DNA from: Chamaea fasciata
Lineage: Eukaryota > Chordata > Aves > Passeriformes > Sylviidae
DNA length: 64,000 nt
NCBI GenBank assembly: GCA_029207755.1
Contig: JARCOQ010000003.1
Location: 86,261,994-86,325,993 of the forward strand
Direction: 5' to 3'
The position numbers and the translations under genes were made by a program. The notes beneath the pieces are model-generated. The model had not been told where the DNA came from, did no database searches, and was given only the letters and a program-made list of their open reading frames with translations. Positions 51,226 to 62,323 of this stretch are shown one piece after another; positions within the stretch are counted from its first letter, which is position 1; each line of letters begins with the position of its first letter.

Positions 51226-52894
51226 TTAAAAAAAATTAGTTTTAATAATTTTAAAACTAATTAAAGAAAAAATATGTAACCTGAATCTGTTTAGCCATGG
51301 TAGTGGCCACTGGTGTTCTGGACTTATTACACGAGGAAGGACTGATAAAAGAGTATAGTTACATTTTAGGGATCCAAGCAGTTTTTAGAATTGAGATGTT
51401 TCTTATTCAATTCATAGGTAGAAATAAAATACCAGGGTCTACCCAGACATCCTTTAAAATCTATTTTTGCATGCATGAGGAAAATCAACTCAATAGGCTT
51501 TTAAAGTTAATTTTTAAAAGCTGCAAGGAGCTAACAGCCTTCATTAGGATCAAAATTATCAGTATTTAGATAAGATTAGATGTAACATTGAATATTTAAT
51601 AAATACATCACTCTTCACACATAAACTTGAAGAAGTATCTTGTAATTCACTCTAATAATCTGCATCTTAGAGATACAATGAAATGGAATCTTCTTACACT
51701 TTCTAAGTTAAATACTACAGCTATTATGTTATGTTGCAAGAAGGAAGCAGAGTATGTTGTTAGTAAATGTTGTTTTGTACATGAAATAATGTTCTAAAGT
51801 CCAGCTAGAAACCATTGTTACTAAAAAAAATCGGTGACACCAAAATGCTGCATTGAGGTAATCAGTAAAAAGCATGGTGAAATGAAAACAGAAACATTCA
51901 TTTATAATTAAGTTGATTCTTTAAAACAATAGCCATAAAATTAAAATACTATCACTATATATAGTCTGTAAATACTGTATCATATTTTATTTATTTATTT
52001 ATTTCACAAAGCTAGCAATATTTAATTTAGAATCACTGCCCAAATCTTGTATTAGGGAAAATATATTTTTCTAGAGGTCCATATGTTAAAGACACAGTTT
52101 GCTCATCCTCATTTATGTACAAGAATGTATATAAATAGGAAAAAGAGGATGCTAAAATATTGATACTCTTATGGCTTTAACAAAATAAAATGCTATGGAA
52201 TATGAGATAACAAAATCACTATACATTGATATCCCTTTTAATTGACCATTTCTCCAAGTTTTGGGCAATTTTTCCATGATCTAGAAATATCACAGTGTAA
52301 TGAAATATTTAATTCAAATAAACAAAAAAAAAAGTAGGTAAAATCCACATTTATTTCCAAGTGGGTCAGATTTATTTGGTTATTTTTTTCTCTGCTGAAA
52401 CTCATAAAGAGTTGTTTGTCACGTTATATTTGTAACATCTATGTAATTATAGTCTATGTCTTTGCATGAGCTGATTGCAAAGAAAACAATTTTAGTGTGG
52501 GGCTGAATTGGTCTTAAAAAATGCATAATGTACTTAACAAATATATTCTTTTTATTTTTCTTTATATGGTCGTGGCTTTTTTTTCTCACATTTACAATTT
52601 CTGCAAATCAACATACAAAGATACAATGGGTAAGTACTGACAGTAAAACAGGAGAGCAAAAAGTAAAAGGAGTAGGAAAGTGGGATTCTTATTTCTTGCA
52701 CAAAATTTACTTTTCAAATATGTAAATTTACACTGAACAATTTTTTTAGCACCTTTCCTTGAAATTAGCATTTTTAAAATGATTTAGCTAGGTAAAGAAA
52801 AATGCCTCAGGGACAGTTAAAGTTTAAATCTTAGGGAATTTATCTCAAAATTCAGAAAATACTCTATGTAGCTTTTTTAACCAGAACTATTTTA
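51226..52894. other. Gene-free AT-rich stretch
   Basis: No gene recognised. The 90-codon frame at 51297-51569 has no domain I can name. A (TTTA)n patch lies at about 51986-52003. Confidence 0.55.
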
Positions 52895-54598
52895 TTGGGT
52901 TTATTCAGTAAGGTTTGGTAGCAAGGGGTGGAAGGTTTGGCTAAGACGGTTTCTGTGAGAAAATTTCAGAAGCTGTCACAATCTGTCTTGGTTTGGGAAG
53001 ACGGGTATCTGCCAGGGAAAGCTGGAGTTCCCTTGGAATGGAGAATGCAAACCACCTCCACTTTCCAAATTATTATAAAATTGCAATTAGAGGCTTTCAG
53101 GCAAAGATTTGGGAAGAAGAATAACAGTTCTTTACTAGGAATATGAAGAATACTAATGTAACAGTACAAAAAAATCCCCAAACAACAAGCAAACAAAACA
53201 AACAGAAAATCCTAGAAACCCTCATAGAGTCAGAAATACAACCTGATGCCCTGTTGGTCAGGGCGTTGGAAGCAGTCCAAAGTAAGCCTTCCTGGAGTGG
53301 CAGATTCCTGTTGAAGTAGAGATGGTCCTGTACAAAGGGTCCAGTAATGGCAAGAAGGGTCTAGTCTTCCTCTGGGAATCCAGTGGAAAACCAGAGTACC
53401 TGGTGTTCCTATGTCTCAGTTTTTAACTAGGTAGGAACTGGTCGGCTCCCCCCATTGGGTGGAGCATCTCACAATGGGATTATGTAGTTTGTCATGTCAT
53501 TGGTGAGCCTTAATGGCCCATTAACAAAGATAACCCCCGAGGGGGGGAAGAGATAAGGAACAATGCACCACCCAGTTTAAACAGCTGGCCCATTAACAGA
53601 AAGGCACCCGCCCCCTTCCCCCTGGAGTTACAAGACAGAAAGAAAATACCTCCCCAGCCGGTTTCAACAGATGGAATAGAATAAACATTTTTTGGTTACA
53701 TAACCCAAGACAGTCACATTAACAGGCACAGCTAAATTCAGCCAGCTCCAGGATGGACATGCTCTTGGTCAAACCTGAGACAATCAATGTTGGTGTTAGC
53801 TCTTCTTTGATAAAAAGTTCAAAAAAGAGTAAAAATTTCTGTGCACCAGCAGTTGTGAGAAAGGAGTGAGAACATGTGAGAGAAACAACTCTGTAGACAC
53901 CAAGGTCAGTGAACAAGAAAGGGAGAAGGTGCTCCAGGCACCACATCTGTGAGTAGGACAAGAGTGATCTATGTCCTGCATCCCATGCAGGACCCCATGC
54001 TGGAGTAGGGAGTGCATGCAGGAGCAGATCTTCTGTCCTGTGGCCCTGTGTAGGAATGACACTGGAGCAGGCTATCCCTGAAGAACTGTACCCCATGGAA
54101 ATCACCTTTGCCAGAACAGTCCTTGAGGAACTGCAGCCTCAGGAGAAGGGCCCACATTGATGAATTACATGAAGAACTGTATCTTATGGGGGAGAGTTTA
54201 TCCTAGAGCACCTAAAAAGGAGACGGGGGAAGAAAGACATAATGTGTTGTAAACTGATTTCAATCCCCATTCCCTATTCACCATTTAATGGAAGGAAGCA
54301 GAAGAGATGGCAATGAAGATGACCTAAGAAGAAGCGAAGGGTGGGAGGGAAGATTTGGGAGTTTGGGAGTTTGTTATTTCTCATCATCCTACTCTGGTTA
54401 TTTGGCAATAAATTAGACTAATTTTCCCAAGTCAAATCTATTTAGCTTGTGATTATAATTTCTTTGTGATCACCCAGTCCTTTTCTCAACCCAGAATTTT
54501 TTTGTAATATTTTCTCTCTGTATCATGATGAGGAGGGTGAGTGATGAAGCAAGTAGTTTGGTGGGTACCTGGCAGCTTGCCAAGGTCAATTCACTAAA
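52895..54598 (+). mobile_element. ERVL-like LTR, plus strand, split by a nested LTR
   Basis: Two pieces of one LTR. The left piece (52895-52983) has 'AAGGTTTGGTAGCAAGGGG' (52910-52928) and 'TTCTGTGAGAAAATTTCAGAAGCTG', which is the family's U3 start. The right piece (53713-54598) resumes at the next expected segment ('CCAGCTCCAGGATGGAC', 53741-53757). It continues with 'GTGAGAGAAACAACTCTGTAGACACCAAGGTCAGTGAA' split over 53876-53913. After this come the repeated 'GGAGCAG...CTGCA' units, AATAAA at 54407-54412 and the U5 end 'TTTGGTGGGTACCTGGCAGC' (54557-54576). The same order occurs in the LTR at 55.8 kb. No provirus interior is present. Antisense frames at 53719-54105 are spurious. Confidence 0.85.
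52984..53712 (-). mobile_element. Complete TguLTR-like solo LTR nested in the ERVL-like LTR
   Basis: A 729-bp LTR beginning TGTCTTGGTTTGGGA and ending ATAACCCAAGACA, so the ends form an inverted repeat TGTCTTGG/CCAAGACA. The sequence order matches an LTR common in songbirds: 'GGTATCTGCCAGGGAAAGC', then an A/C-rich stretch (53165-53205), then 'AGTCAGAAATACAACCTGATGCCCTGTTGGTCAGGG' split over 53228-53263, then 'GGAGCATCTCACAATGGGAT' (53461-53480). I read it on the minus strand because an AGTAAA-type signal (complement TTTACT near 53131-53136) would lie near the end in that direction; this is moderately sure. GTCACA occurs directly after it and three bases before it, a likely decayed target duplication. 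Confidence 0.85.
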
Positions 54599-55813
54599 AT
54601 TATGAATTAGTTCCAATTTTTAGGCTTACTGGTAAAGAAGATCATTAAAAAAAAATACTGATGGCTAAAAAAAAGGTAAGTTTTTTCCTGGAAACTGCTA
54701 GGCTACAAAAAACCCCCATGACGTTATCTTTAAGCTTAAATTGAAGGCATTCTATCCAAATAAACAGCAGAAAAAATGACTTCTTCCTACCATTGTGAAG
54801 GCCACTTAATGAATAATTTAAGACTTGTTAGAAGAAGAAAGAAATCCTAACTTTTTATCTGTCAGTTGAGTGAAACATAGTTCAGATACTTTCTGAAACT
54901 GTTATTGCTGAAAAAACAAAGCATAACAGTTCACAATATGGTTCAATGTCATGACAATGGCTGCAATGATGACAATGTGGAAAATGGTGTGGAAGTTAGG
55001 ATGGAAAATCTACTGTTTTGTATTACAATAAAAAATAGAGCAATTTGAAATGTAGCACAAAAATCCTAAAAACAGTTTTAGCAGAACTGTTTTATGACAT
55101 ATTCTCTTTGGATCACAGTATTCTTCAGCACTGTCTCTGTCTTACTTTACACTGCTGACCAGTCTTGATCATTTATTTATAATTATCTCTAGTTTTGTGC
55201 ATTTCGATGATTTCAAGATATGTTACAAATCATTGCTGCTTACTTTTTACTCCTTCTTTCTCACTTTTTGAAATTATTTCTATTCTCTTTCCAGTGCATA
55301 ATGAGGAATACCTCAGTCTGGAGTCTCTATACTTTCAGAGAAAATGCTTCACAAGATAGCAAAGATTAATTTCTCCCTGATGAGATCATCTCACTTATGT
55401 CCTCAAAATATCTAGAGATTTCCTAATTTTATTTTTTTTTTCATGTAGTCTCCTTTATATAAGTCAGATAAGTAAAAAGTAGACAATCAGGAAATTACAG
55501 TGGAAAAAAAAAAAAAAAAACAGCCTACAGATAAAAGACCAAAGTCCAAGTAAGGGAAATTTAGATGGATAGTTTCAAAAAGTATTTGGATAAATGCCAC
55601 ACATAACAAATATTTTAAAAAATGTATATACTGAAGAATGAAATCACAGAAAAAAAATTGTTAATTGAGTTGAGATCTGTTTTTCAGTCCTTTTAGAAGC
55701 CAATGGAAAAAAAAAACCTTCTCATGAGCACAAGTACCCAAAAATAAACATGTATATATGTGTGTGTACAGTCTGAAAGGACTGATTTAGTTTACCTGGA
55801 AACACTGGGATCC
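54599..55813. other. Gene-free AT-rich spacer between LTRs
   Basis: No gene. Poly-T at about 55432-55441, poly-A at 55504-55520. The spacer is about 1.2 kb and shows no retroviral motif, so the two LTRs on either side are not obviously the ends of one provirus. Confidence 0.6.
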
Positions 55814-56931
55814 TGTGTATTGAGTTGACGTGGAAAGGTTTTGGTAGCAAGGGGATGCAGGAATGGACTCTCTGAAAAGCTACTAGAAGTTTCCCTGACA
55901 TCCAATGGAGCAAATGCCAGACACCTCCCATACAGACCCACCTATGGCCGAGGCTGAGCTCACCAGTGATGATGGTAGTGCCTCTGGGATGACATAATTT
56001 AGAAGGGGGAAAAAATGTTTCATGCAACCAATTGCAGCCAGAGAAGAGAGGAGTGAGAATTTTGAGATGTACAACACTGCAGGCACCAAGATCAGTGCAG
56101 AAGGTGTAGGAGGACGATCCAGGCACTGGAGAAGTGATTCCTCTGCAGCCTGGTGAAGACCATAGTGAGGCAGCTGTGACCCTGCAGCCCGTGAAGATCC
56201 ACAGAGCAACAGAGATCCACTTGCAGCCCCTGGAGGATCCCACAAAAGAGCAGGTGGATGCCAAAAGGTAGAGGCTGTGATCCTGTGGGAAACTCATATT
56301 GGAGCAGGCTTCTGGCTGGACCTGTGATCCTCTGGAGAGAGGAGCAGTGAAGCAGGTTTGCTGGTAGGATTTGCAGCTCCATGGAAGGCATCTATGCTGA
56401 AGTAGTTCATGAAAAATTGAAGTCCATGGCAAGGATTTTGAGGAAGTCATGGAAAATTGACTCCCATGGGAGGGATGCCACACTTGAGCAGGGGAAGAGT
56501 ATGAGAAGCCATCTCCCTGAGCAGAAAGAAGTGGCAGAGACAGCATGTGCTGAACTGATTGCAACCCACATTTACTGTGCAGCCAGGGGGAAGGAGGTAG
56601 AGAATTTTGTGAGTGAAGTTAAGCCCAGGAATAAGGTGGGCATTGGAAGTAGAAATGTTTAAAATATTTGATTTTATTTCTCATTATCCTACTCTGATTT
56701 GCTTGGTAATACACTAAATTAGTGTAAAATTTAGTGTATTACAGTAAATTAACTCCCCAAGTCAAGCCTGCTTTTCCTATGACAGTAACTGTTAACTCTC
56801 CCTGCACTTTTCTTGACCTATGAACCTTTTTTTTTTTTCTTTTTTTTTTTTCTCCCCTGACCAACTGAGGATGGGAGCAATAGAATAGATTTGGTGGGCA
56901 CCTTGTGTCTAGCCAGGGCCAACCTACCACA
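55814..56931 (+). mobile_element. ERVL-like LTR, plus strand, near full length
   Basis: About 1.1 kb. It starts near TGTGTATTGAGTTGACGTGG (55814-55833) and ends at CCAACCTACCACA (56931), so TG...CA ends are kept. In order: U3 with 'AAGGTTTTGGTAGCAAGGGG' (55836-55855), 'GATGATGGTAGTGCCTCTGGGATGACATAA' across 55969-55998, 'GCAGGCACCAAGATCAGTG' (56080-56098), then a run of imperfect repeats built on CCTGCAG...GGAGCAG (56100-56500). The R/U5 side follows with 'CTCATTATCCTACTCTGATTTG' (56680-56701), a hairpin at the polyadenylation-signal position, a split poly-T tract and 'GATTTGGTGGGCACCTTGTG' (56888-56907). No target duplication is clear. The 280-codon minus-strand frame (55722-56564) is antisense to the LTR and not a known gene. 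Confidence 0.88.
56707..56741. repeat. Perfect 14-bp hairpin at LTR polyadenylation-signal position
   Basis: Left arm TAATACACTAAATT (56707-56720), 7-base spacer, right arm AATTTAGTGTATTA (56728-56741). The related LTR at 54.4 kb has AATAAA here and no hairpin. Confidence 0.92.
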
Positions 56932-59010
56932 TCATACAACACATTTATTTTAAGGTTGTCATACTGACAGGATTTTGCCTGTGGTAAATCGTAAGGTCCA
57001 ATACATGAAGACTTTGGAGGTTGAAACCCGTTAGATACATTATTATAAATTTGATTCCTGACAGACTCTTCAACAATGCATGTTTGTACCTGATCTGTAA
57101 GTATCTGATGCAGATTTTATCATTTAAATAGAAACAGAAGCTGAATAGCATATAAGTAGAAGTCTTATGAGATATTTCTTGTTTTATTTCTACCTACAAC
57201 TCTTTAATATCTAGTGTTATTTTCTTATTTTCCATAGATGATGCAGTTCTGCTTTCTTTATCTCTACTAGGCCTGCAAGAGTTCCCAATTTTTTCTCTAA
57301 GCTTATAGCTTAGATTCACTGAGAAATATAAGTAGATCAAAGTTACTGTCCTTTGACTTTTCAAGAACCAGTTGTACATATATGCCTTACTCAGCGATAA
57401 GGTGCAAATGAGTGTCTGGGGAAAAGATACATTAACTGAAGTAAACTTTTTTTTTTTTTTTTTTTTTTTTTTGGTCAAGGAATACATGCCTCTTCATTTA
57501 CAGAGATAAATTCATAACTTTACCATCTCCACAAATTCTAATATTTGCTTTTGCATGTTCTACAAGCATACACGTAATAGTGAGAATGATGCCTTTTAAT
57601 ATTTTAACTTCTGTAGTAATGTTAAATACTATATTCTCCCACCTTATGTTTCTGTGCTAAGTGTTATTTATTCAACTAACATGGAGTAATTTCAATTTGA
57701 AAAAAAATTAATTTTGCATTTCATTATGTACTCTCATACCAATATTTGTTACTATTTTAGGATGTAAATTATATTTATCAAAATAAAATATTTCCTAAAT
57801 TACTTGATGGTGTTAGAATGTTAAAATCACTTAAATAAAAGCTAGTTTGCATTGTCTGGTTCCTGAATCTTTTATTATTTCAATTATATTTGACAATTTT
57901 ATGTGTTCCATTTTTCTGTTTCTTTCCTGTGTCAAAAAACATTCCTCACAATTTTTATATAAAAATTGCTTTGAAGCTTTAAGGGCAGAATGACTAACAA
58001 ACCTAACTACCGGCAACCTGCTTTTTATCAGCATCTCAATATACACTAAACCAGCAAATTAAAAATATACATAGCTTTTCCACTACCAGATAATTACTGA
58101 ACATTCTAGGATTTCATATACTACTATAGGAAGAAATTAAAGCACAGTTGAAGACTCTTCTTATTGAGGGTTTCCTTGTTTATACTTATAAAAATCCCCT
58201 TTGAAGAGCTGAGAAAATGCCTGTATTAAATTTTAATGAATATTATCTGTGACCTTTTTAACTCAGTTTTATATTTCTGCCTGTCTGAAAGTATAAAATT
58301 AAGTCAAAGGATACCCCATTTGTGTTTAAATCAAGAAAGGCAAAAACTATCAACAAAGTAGAAGAAAAGTGTGAAGTGATGGGCAGTGTAGCTTGTGGCT
58401 ATGAAAAGAATCCTTCTATTTCCCATCCTCTAAAATGTGAGATCAAAACTTATCAGTCTCTTGAAATGCTGAGGTGCTAGAGAAAAACTGAGCACACTGC
58501 AAATCAAGATGGGCTGTTTTCCTAGCAACAAGTCTAGGATTTGAAAGAATTATGCATAAAAAAAAATTAAGGTTAACTAAACAAAAAGTCTTGGAGGATT
58601 TTTTTTTTATTTTAAACAATCAATATTTTCAACTTCTTTTCTAGATATTACCATTTTAAGAATTTTTTTTTTTATGGGGTAGGGGAAAAGTCTGAAACAA
58701 GAGAAGAAGCTATGAAGAAATAAAAGGAGAGTAGAAGAGAGAGAGCAGTTATTTAATTACTTTCTACTATAGCATCACCCAAAGATATAACCCCCCTTTG
58801 AAACTAATCTCATTTGAGTATTCTGAGACATTTATATTAACACTTCCAAAATGAAGGCTAGATACAAAACTTCAATTTTAAGAAAACTTGACTAAGGACT
58901 TTTTCTAGGAATAAGGACATTTACTATGACATAGTTGAGACAATATCAGTGAAAGAACATCCTTGGATATGGTGATAAAATTCTAAATTAGAGAAGAGCG
59001 TAGAGTATAC
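56932..59010. other. Gene-free AT-rich stretch
   Basis: No gene or assignable repeat. Poly-T tract of 26 at 57447-57472; A- and T-rich patches at 58558-58566, 58600-58608 and 58663-58673. Confidence 0.6.
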
Positions 59011-59144
59011 AAGAAACACCATAAAAACCACAAAAACCCCCAAAACCACAAGTCCCACCCCCTACTTAAAAAAAAACAAAAACAAAAACAAAAACAAACA
59101 ATCAAAAAAAAAACCCACCAAAAAACCAAACAAAAAAACCCCCA
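59011..59144. repeat. A/C low-complexity tract
   Basis: Nearly pure A and C on the plus strand: CCACAAAAACCCCCAAAACC, then AAAAACAAAAACAAAAAC, then AAACCCACCAAAAAACC. Same style as the tracts near 16.8 and 28.8 kb. Confidence 0.93.
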
Positions 59145-59860
59145 GGCATAGAATTTTTAAAAGCTCAGTTTGATAAAAACATGCATTGTCTAAATTTAGT
59201 TGTACATTTTCTAAATAAATAGATTTAGAACTCTATTCTGTATTTTCTATATGAATTGTTGTTAATTTTATTCAAGTTTTTAGATTACAACTGGTCTCTT
59301 TAGAGGCCAAATTGCTCTTTGTAACCCACCCAAGATTCTCTGATTGGCTCCCATCATCTGGATAAGGAAAATCTTTGAGGTCACAACTGGAATCTTTGTC
59401 ACATCTGCATTATGTGGTTCTGAAATCAGGTGGAATTCCTCCTTCAAGGAAGAATTGTGATAATACTTTTAAGGCAATTTATTAAAAAACAGACAAACAA
59501 ACAGGTTTATAAGAGGTTTTTAACAGGAATGACATGCCATTGATGCTCAAGAAAAGCTCTCAGTTTGTGGGTACTTAGAGTTAGTTAAATACATTGCTCA
59601 CCTTTTACCCCTTATAAATATTTAGCAAAATATGGAAATGAAGCCATATAACCATTTATGTATTTAATGACTTATGTGAAAAAAACTCATTGTGATCCCG
59701 TAGATATTGGCTGTTAATATTCAATTAGAAAGGGATTTTCATCAGCTTTATTTGATTTTCCCATTACTTGACTCAATAGTTTCTCAAATTGACTAGATGT
59801 TAGTGGCTAGTTTGATTTAATTTTTTTAATCTTTTTGTGGTGCAACCACAATCTTGTATA
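59145..59860. other. Gene-free AT-rich stretch
   Basis: No gene or assignable repeat. Confidence 0.6.
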
Positions 59861-59989
59861 GAAAGAAAAGAAAAGAAAAGAAAAGAAAAGAAAAGAAAAG
59901 AAAAGAAAAGAAAAGAAAAGAAAAGAAAAGAAAAGAAAAGAAAAGAAAAGAAAAGAAAAGAAAAGAAAAGAAAAGAAAAGAAAAGAAAA
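59861..59989. repeat. (AAAAG)n pentanucleotide microsatellite
   Basis: About 25 copies of AAAAG without interruption apart from one shorter unit at the left edge (GAAAG). The plus-strand frame across it (59854-60048) encodes only a lysine/arginine/glutamate repeat and is not a gene. Purity and length suggest that it is polymorphic. Confidence 0.98.
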
Positions 59990-61154
59990 TGAACCTCATG
60001 TCCATGAATGTCTTTCCAAACTTAAAGAAAGAGTCTGATAATAGTTGAAAGATTGTGTTAAGGCATTATCTGAATCTCAAAGAATGCAGCCAATACTTTG
60101 TTCTAGTGAAGATACAGTAATGTGTTTCAGTATTCTTTGGTTGTCTGTAACTGCTGAGGGAGAAATGATGCTTTTAATTCCATCTTCTGATGATGCATAA
60201 CAGTATTTGGAAATTTTAATATGCTATCTTTGGACATTTTTTCACACTCTATTAAAATAAGCTTATTTTCGTGTTTGGGAACAGACTGGTAGAAATGAAA
60301 CAAGTACTTTTGTGGAGAAAAAAAATAGAGGAGAGGGAGGGGAACAAGAAGCAACATAGGATGGGTCATGATATAAAAAAGGACATCTCAGACATACAGT
60401 ATCACTGGCCTAAAGAAAGGAGAAGTGCATACTCGTGATGAGAAAAGAAATCTTTATGTATCTAACCACTCATTTTTGGTCTTCATTATTTCTTTTCCTG
60501 GTAGAAAATTTAAATGGAAACATAGAAGCAAAATTGCCAGCTTTAAAAATAAAAAATCACATTCCTTAACAATAACTACATACTGTTAATTACAAACCAA
60601 ACATTTTCCACCTGCTAAGATTTCTACTCACTGGAAAATATCTATGATGTCTCCATCACATCCTCTGAAAACTTTTCACTAATGCTTTGCAGAAAATGCT
60701 AACAGATGCATTTCCCCCAAAGATTATATATCAATCTATTTTATGAATGTACAAAAGTATTCAGAATCAGTGATTTCCAGAAAAAAACAAGTTATTTGGT
60801 GGAGACTTAAGAAAAAAAAAAAAAACAGCACAAATTTTTTATCCCATAGAAGTCAATGAAAATTCAATTCCTTCAGTCATTGCAAAGATAATTTCTGTCT
60901 TACACATCCTTTTTCATGCTGGCCACTGCATATCTAGGTATTCCTCCACCACCTAAAATATCTTTGTCTCTTTTGTTAAGCATAAGTTCAAACTGGATTT
61001 TATCCTTAAAAATGTCTCAGTTTCATTCTGTGTATATGTTCAGCTTTATTTTGTTTCTCTTGTTAATTACTCAGATTTCCCAGATATGCAAAAGGCATGA
61101 ATATTTGTCTCTGGAGTATATTTAGACTCCAAAGACTGGACCTGCATTTTGAGT
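59990..61154. other. Gene-free AT-rich stretch
   Basis: No gene or assignable repeat. Poly-A run at 60810-60824. Confidence 0.6.
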
Positions 61155-61705
61155 AATGGTGGGTTAACCTTGGCTGGTGGCTTTCTCCTCCACATCAGCA
61201 GGGCAGTGGAGAAAATATGACGGAAAATTTATGGGCTGAGATAAAGGCAGTTTTAGCAAAGAAAGCAAAGGTTGTGCAGAGAAGCAAAACAACATGATTT
61301 TTGCTCTATTTACCATCACCAGGTAGCATCTAGTGACTTCTGGACAAGTAGAGTTTCAGAATGTGTAGCAGTTGCACTGGAGAGTGTCACCTTAACAACA
61401 AACATCGCTCCCCTTCCTCGTCTTTCCTCTCAACTTTTATTCCTGAGCACAAAGTCATATGATATGAGACATCCCTTTGGACAGTTTGTGTTATCTGTCT
61501 CAGCTGTGTCTCCTCCCAAACTCTTGCCTGGACCCAGCCTTGTGGCTATTGTGTGGGAGTTTGGCAAAGATAGCCTTGATAACGTAGGAGTATTGCTCAG
61601 CAACAGTCAAAATATTATCAACAATCTTCCAGCTACAAGTAAAAGCAAAGTGCTACATGGGATGCTCTGAGGAAAGTTAACTCCATCCCAGCCAAATCCA
61701 ATACA
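61155..61705 (-). mobile_element. ERVL-like LTR, minus strand
   Basis: Reverse-oriented LTR of about 550 bp. On the minus strand it starts TGTATTGGATTTGGCTGGGAT (from 61705), the family's usual U3 start. U3 continues with 'CAGCTGTGTCTCCTCCCAA' (complement landmarks at 61502-61520) and 'AAGTCATATGATATGAGACATCCCTTTGG' split over 61451-61479. The R/U5 side reads 'GAGATAAAGGCAGTTTTAGCAAAG' across 61239-61262 and ends at 'GGTGGGTTAACCTTGGCTGG' (61158-61177). That end is the complement of the CCAGCCAGGGTCAACCCACCACA end shared with the 55.8-kb LTR. The final TG/CA on the left is mutated. The 132-codon plus-strand frame (61272-61670) is antisense to the LTR. Confidence 0.8.
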
Positions 61706-62323
61706 ATCTCTAGCCCTTGTTCCATATAATTTGGAAAATTCTCTGATCCCACATAATCTGATACATTTACATATCTTCTGACCATTCAATTGTATGTTTC
61801 TTATTTCTGAAATCCTCTTTTACCAACTCTCAGAAATTATACTACATCCTTAAACCATCTTTATGATTTATAGATTCTGTTTAACTACCCTGTGCCTTAA
61901 CAGAGAGAGCTAATTTGCCCACTCTATTGGTCTCTGTCACTCCACAAAATGCCCAGAACAACAGACTATGATCTGGGACTCCTGCATCATGGTGGTTGTT
62001 CAGGACAACAGAAGCAATATGTTTGATTGCTGAATGCCAACACCAGCTTGATTTTGGTCATCACTGCACTCCCCGAGTTCATTGTAAAACTCACTCTTCA
62101 TCAGTTCAGGTAGTCCCTGCTACATTACTTCCTACAGCATGCAACTCACATCATTGGTTATTTCTTCCCAAGGAAGAAAATTCCCCAGAATGCAGGCACT
62201 GGATCTCCTCATCCTTCTGCACTATTTACCAGGTACACCCAGGTCCTTGAGTGAAGACAATCCCACAGCTGCTTACCTTTTCACAAGTGAGGAATAATCC
62301 ACACTGCCTTTCCCAGGCTCTCA
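61706..62323. other. Possible non-coding or decayed interior next to the LTR
   Basis: Less AT-rich than the general background, without a continuous frame on either strand. If the LTR on the left is the 3' LTR of a minus-strand provirus, this would be interior sequence; the 18 bases next to the LTR are rather purine-rich on the minus strand, as a polypurine tract would be. This is inference only. Confidence 0.35.

Noticed and set aside
53719..54105. 128-codon minus-strand frame
   Set aside because: Antisense to the ERVL-like LTR; the open run reflects the LTR's repeat units.
54599..55813. A provirus bounded by the LTRs at 52.9-54.6 and 55.8-56.9 kb
   Set aside because: Both are plus-strand and related, but the 1.2-kb spacer has no primer-binding site, gag or pol sequence that I can see, and the LTRs differ strongly; two separate insertions are more likely.
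59854..60048. Lysine/arginine/glutamate repeat protein
   Set aside because: Translation of the (AAAAG)n microsatellite.
61272..61670. 132-codon plus-strand frame
   Set aside because: Antisense to the minus-strand LTR, whose landmarks it overlaps completely.
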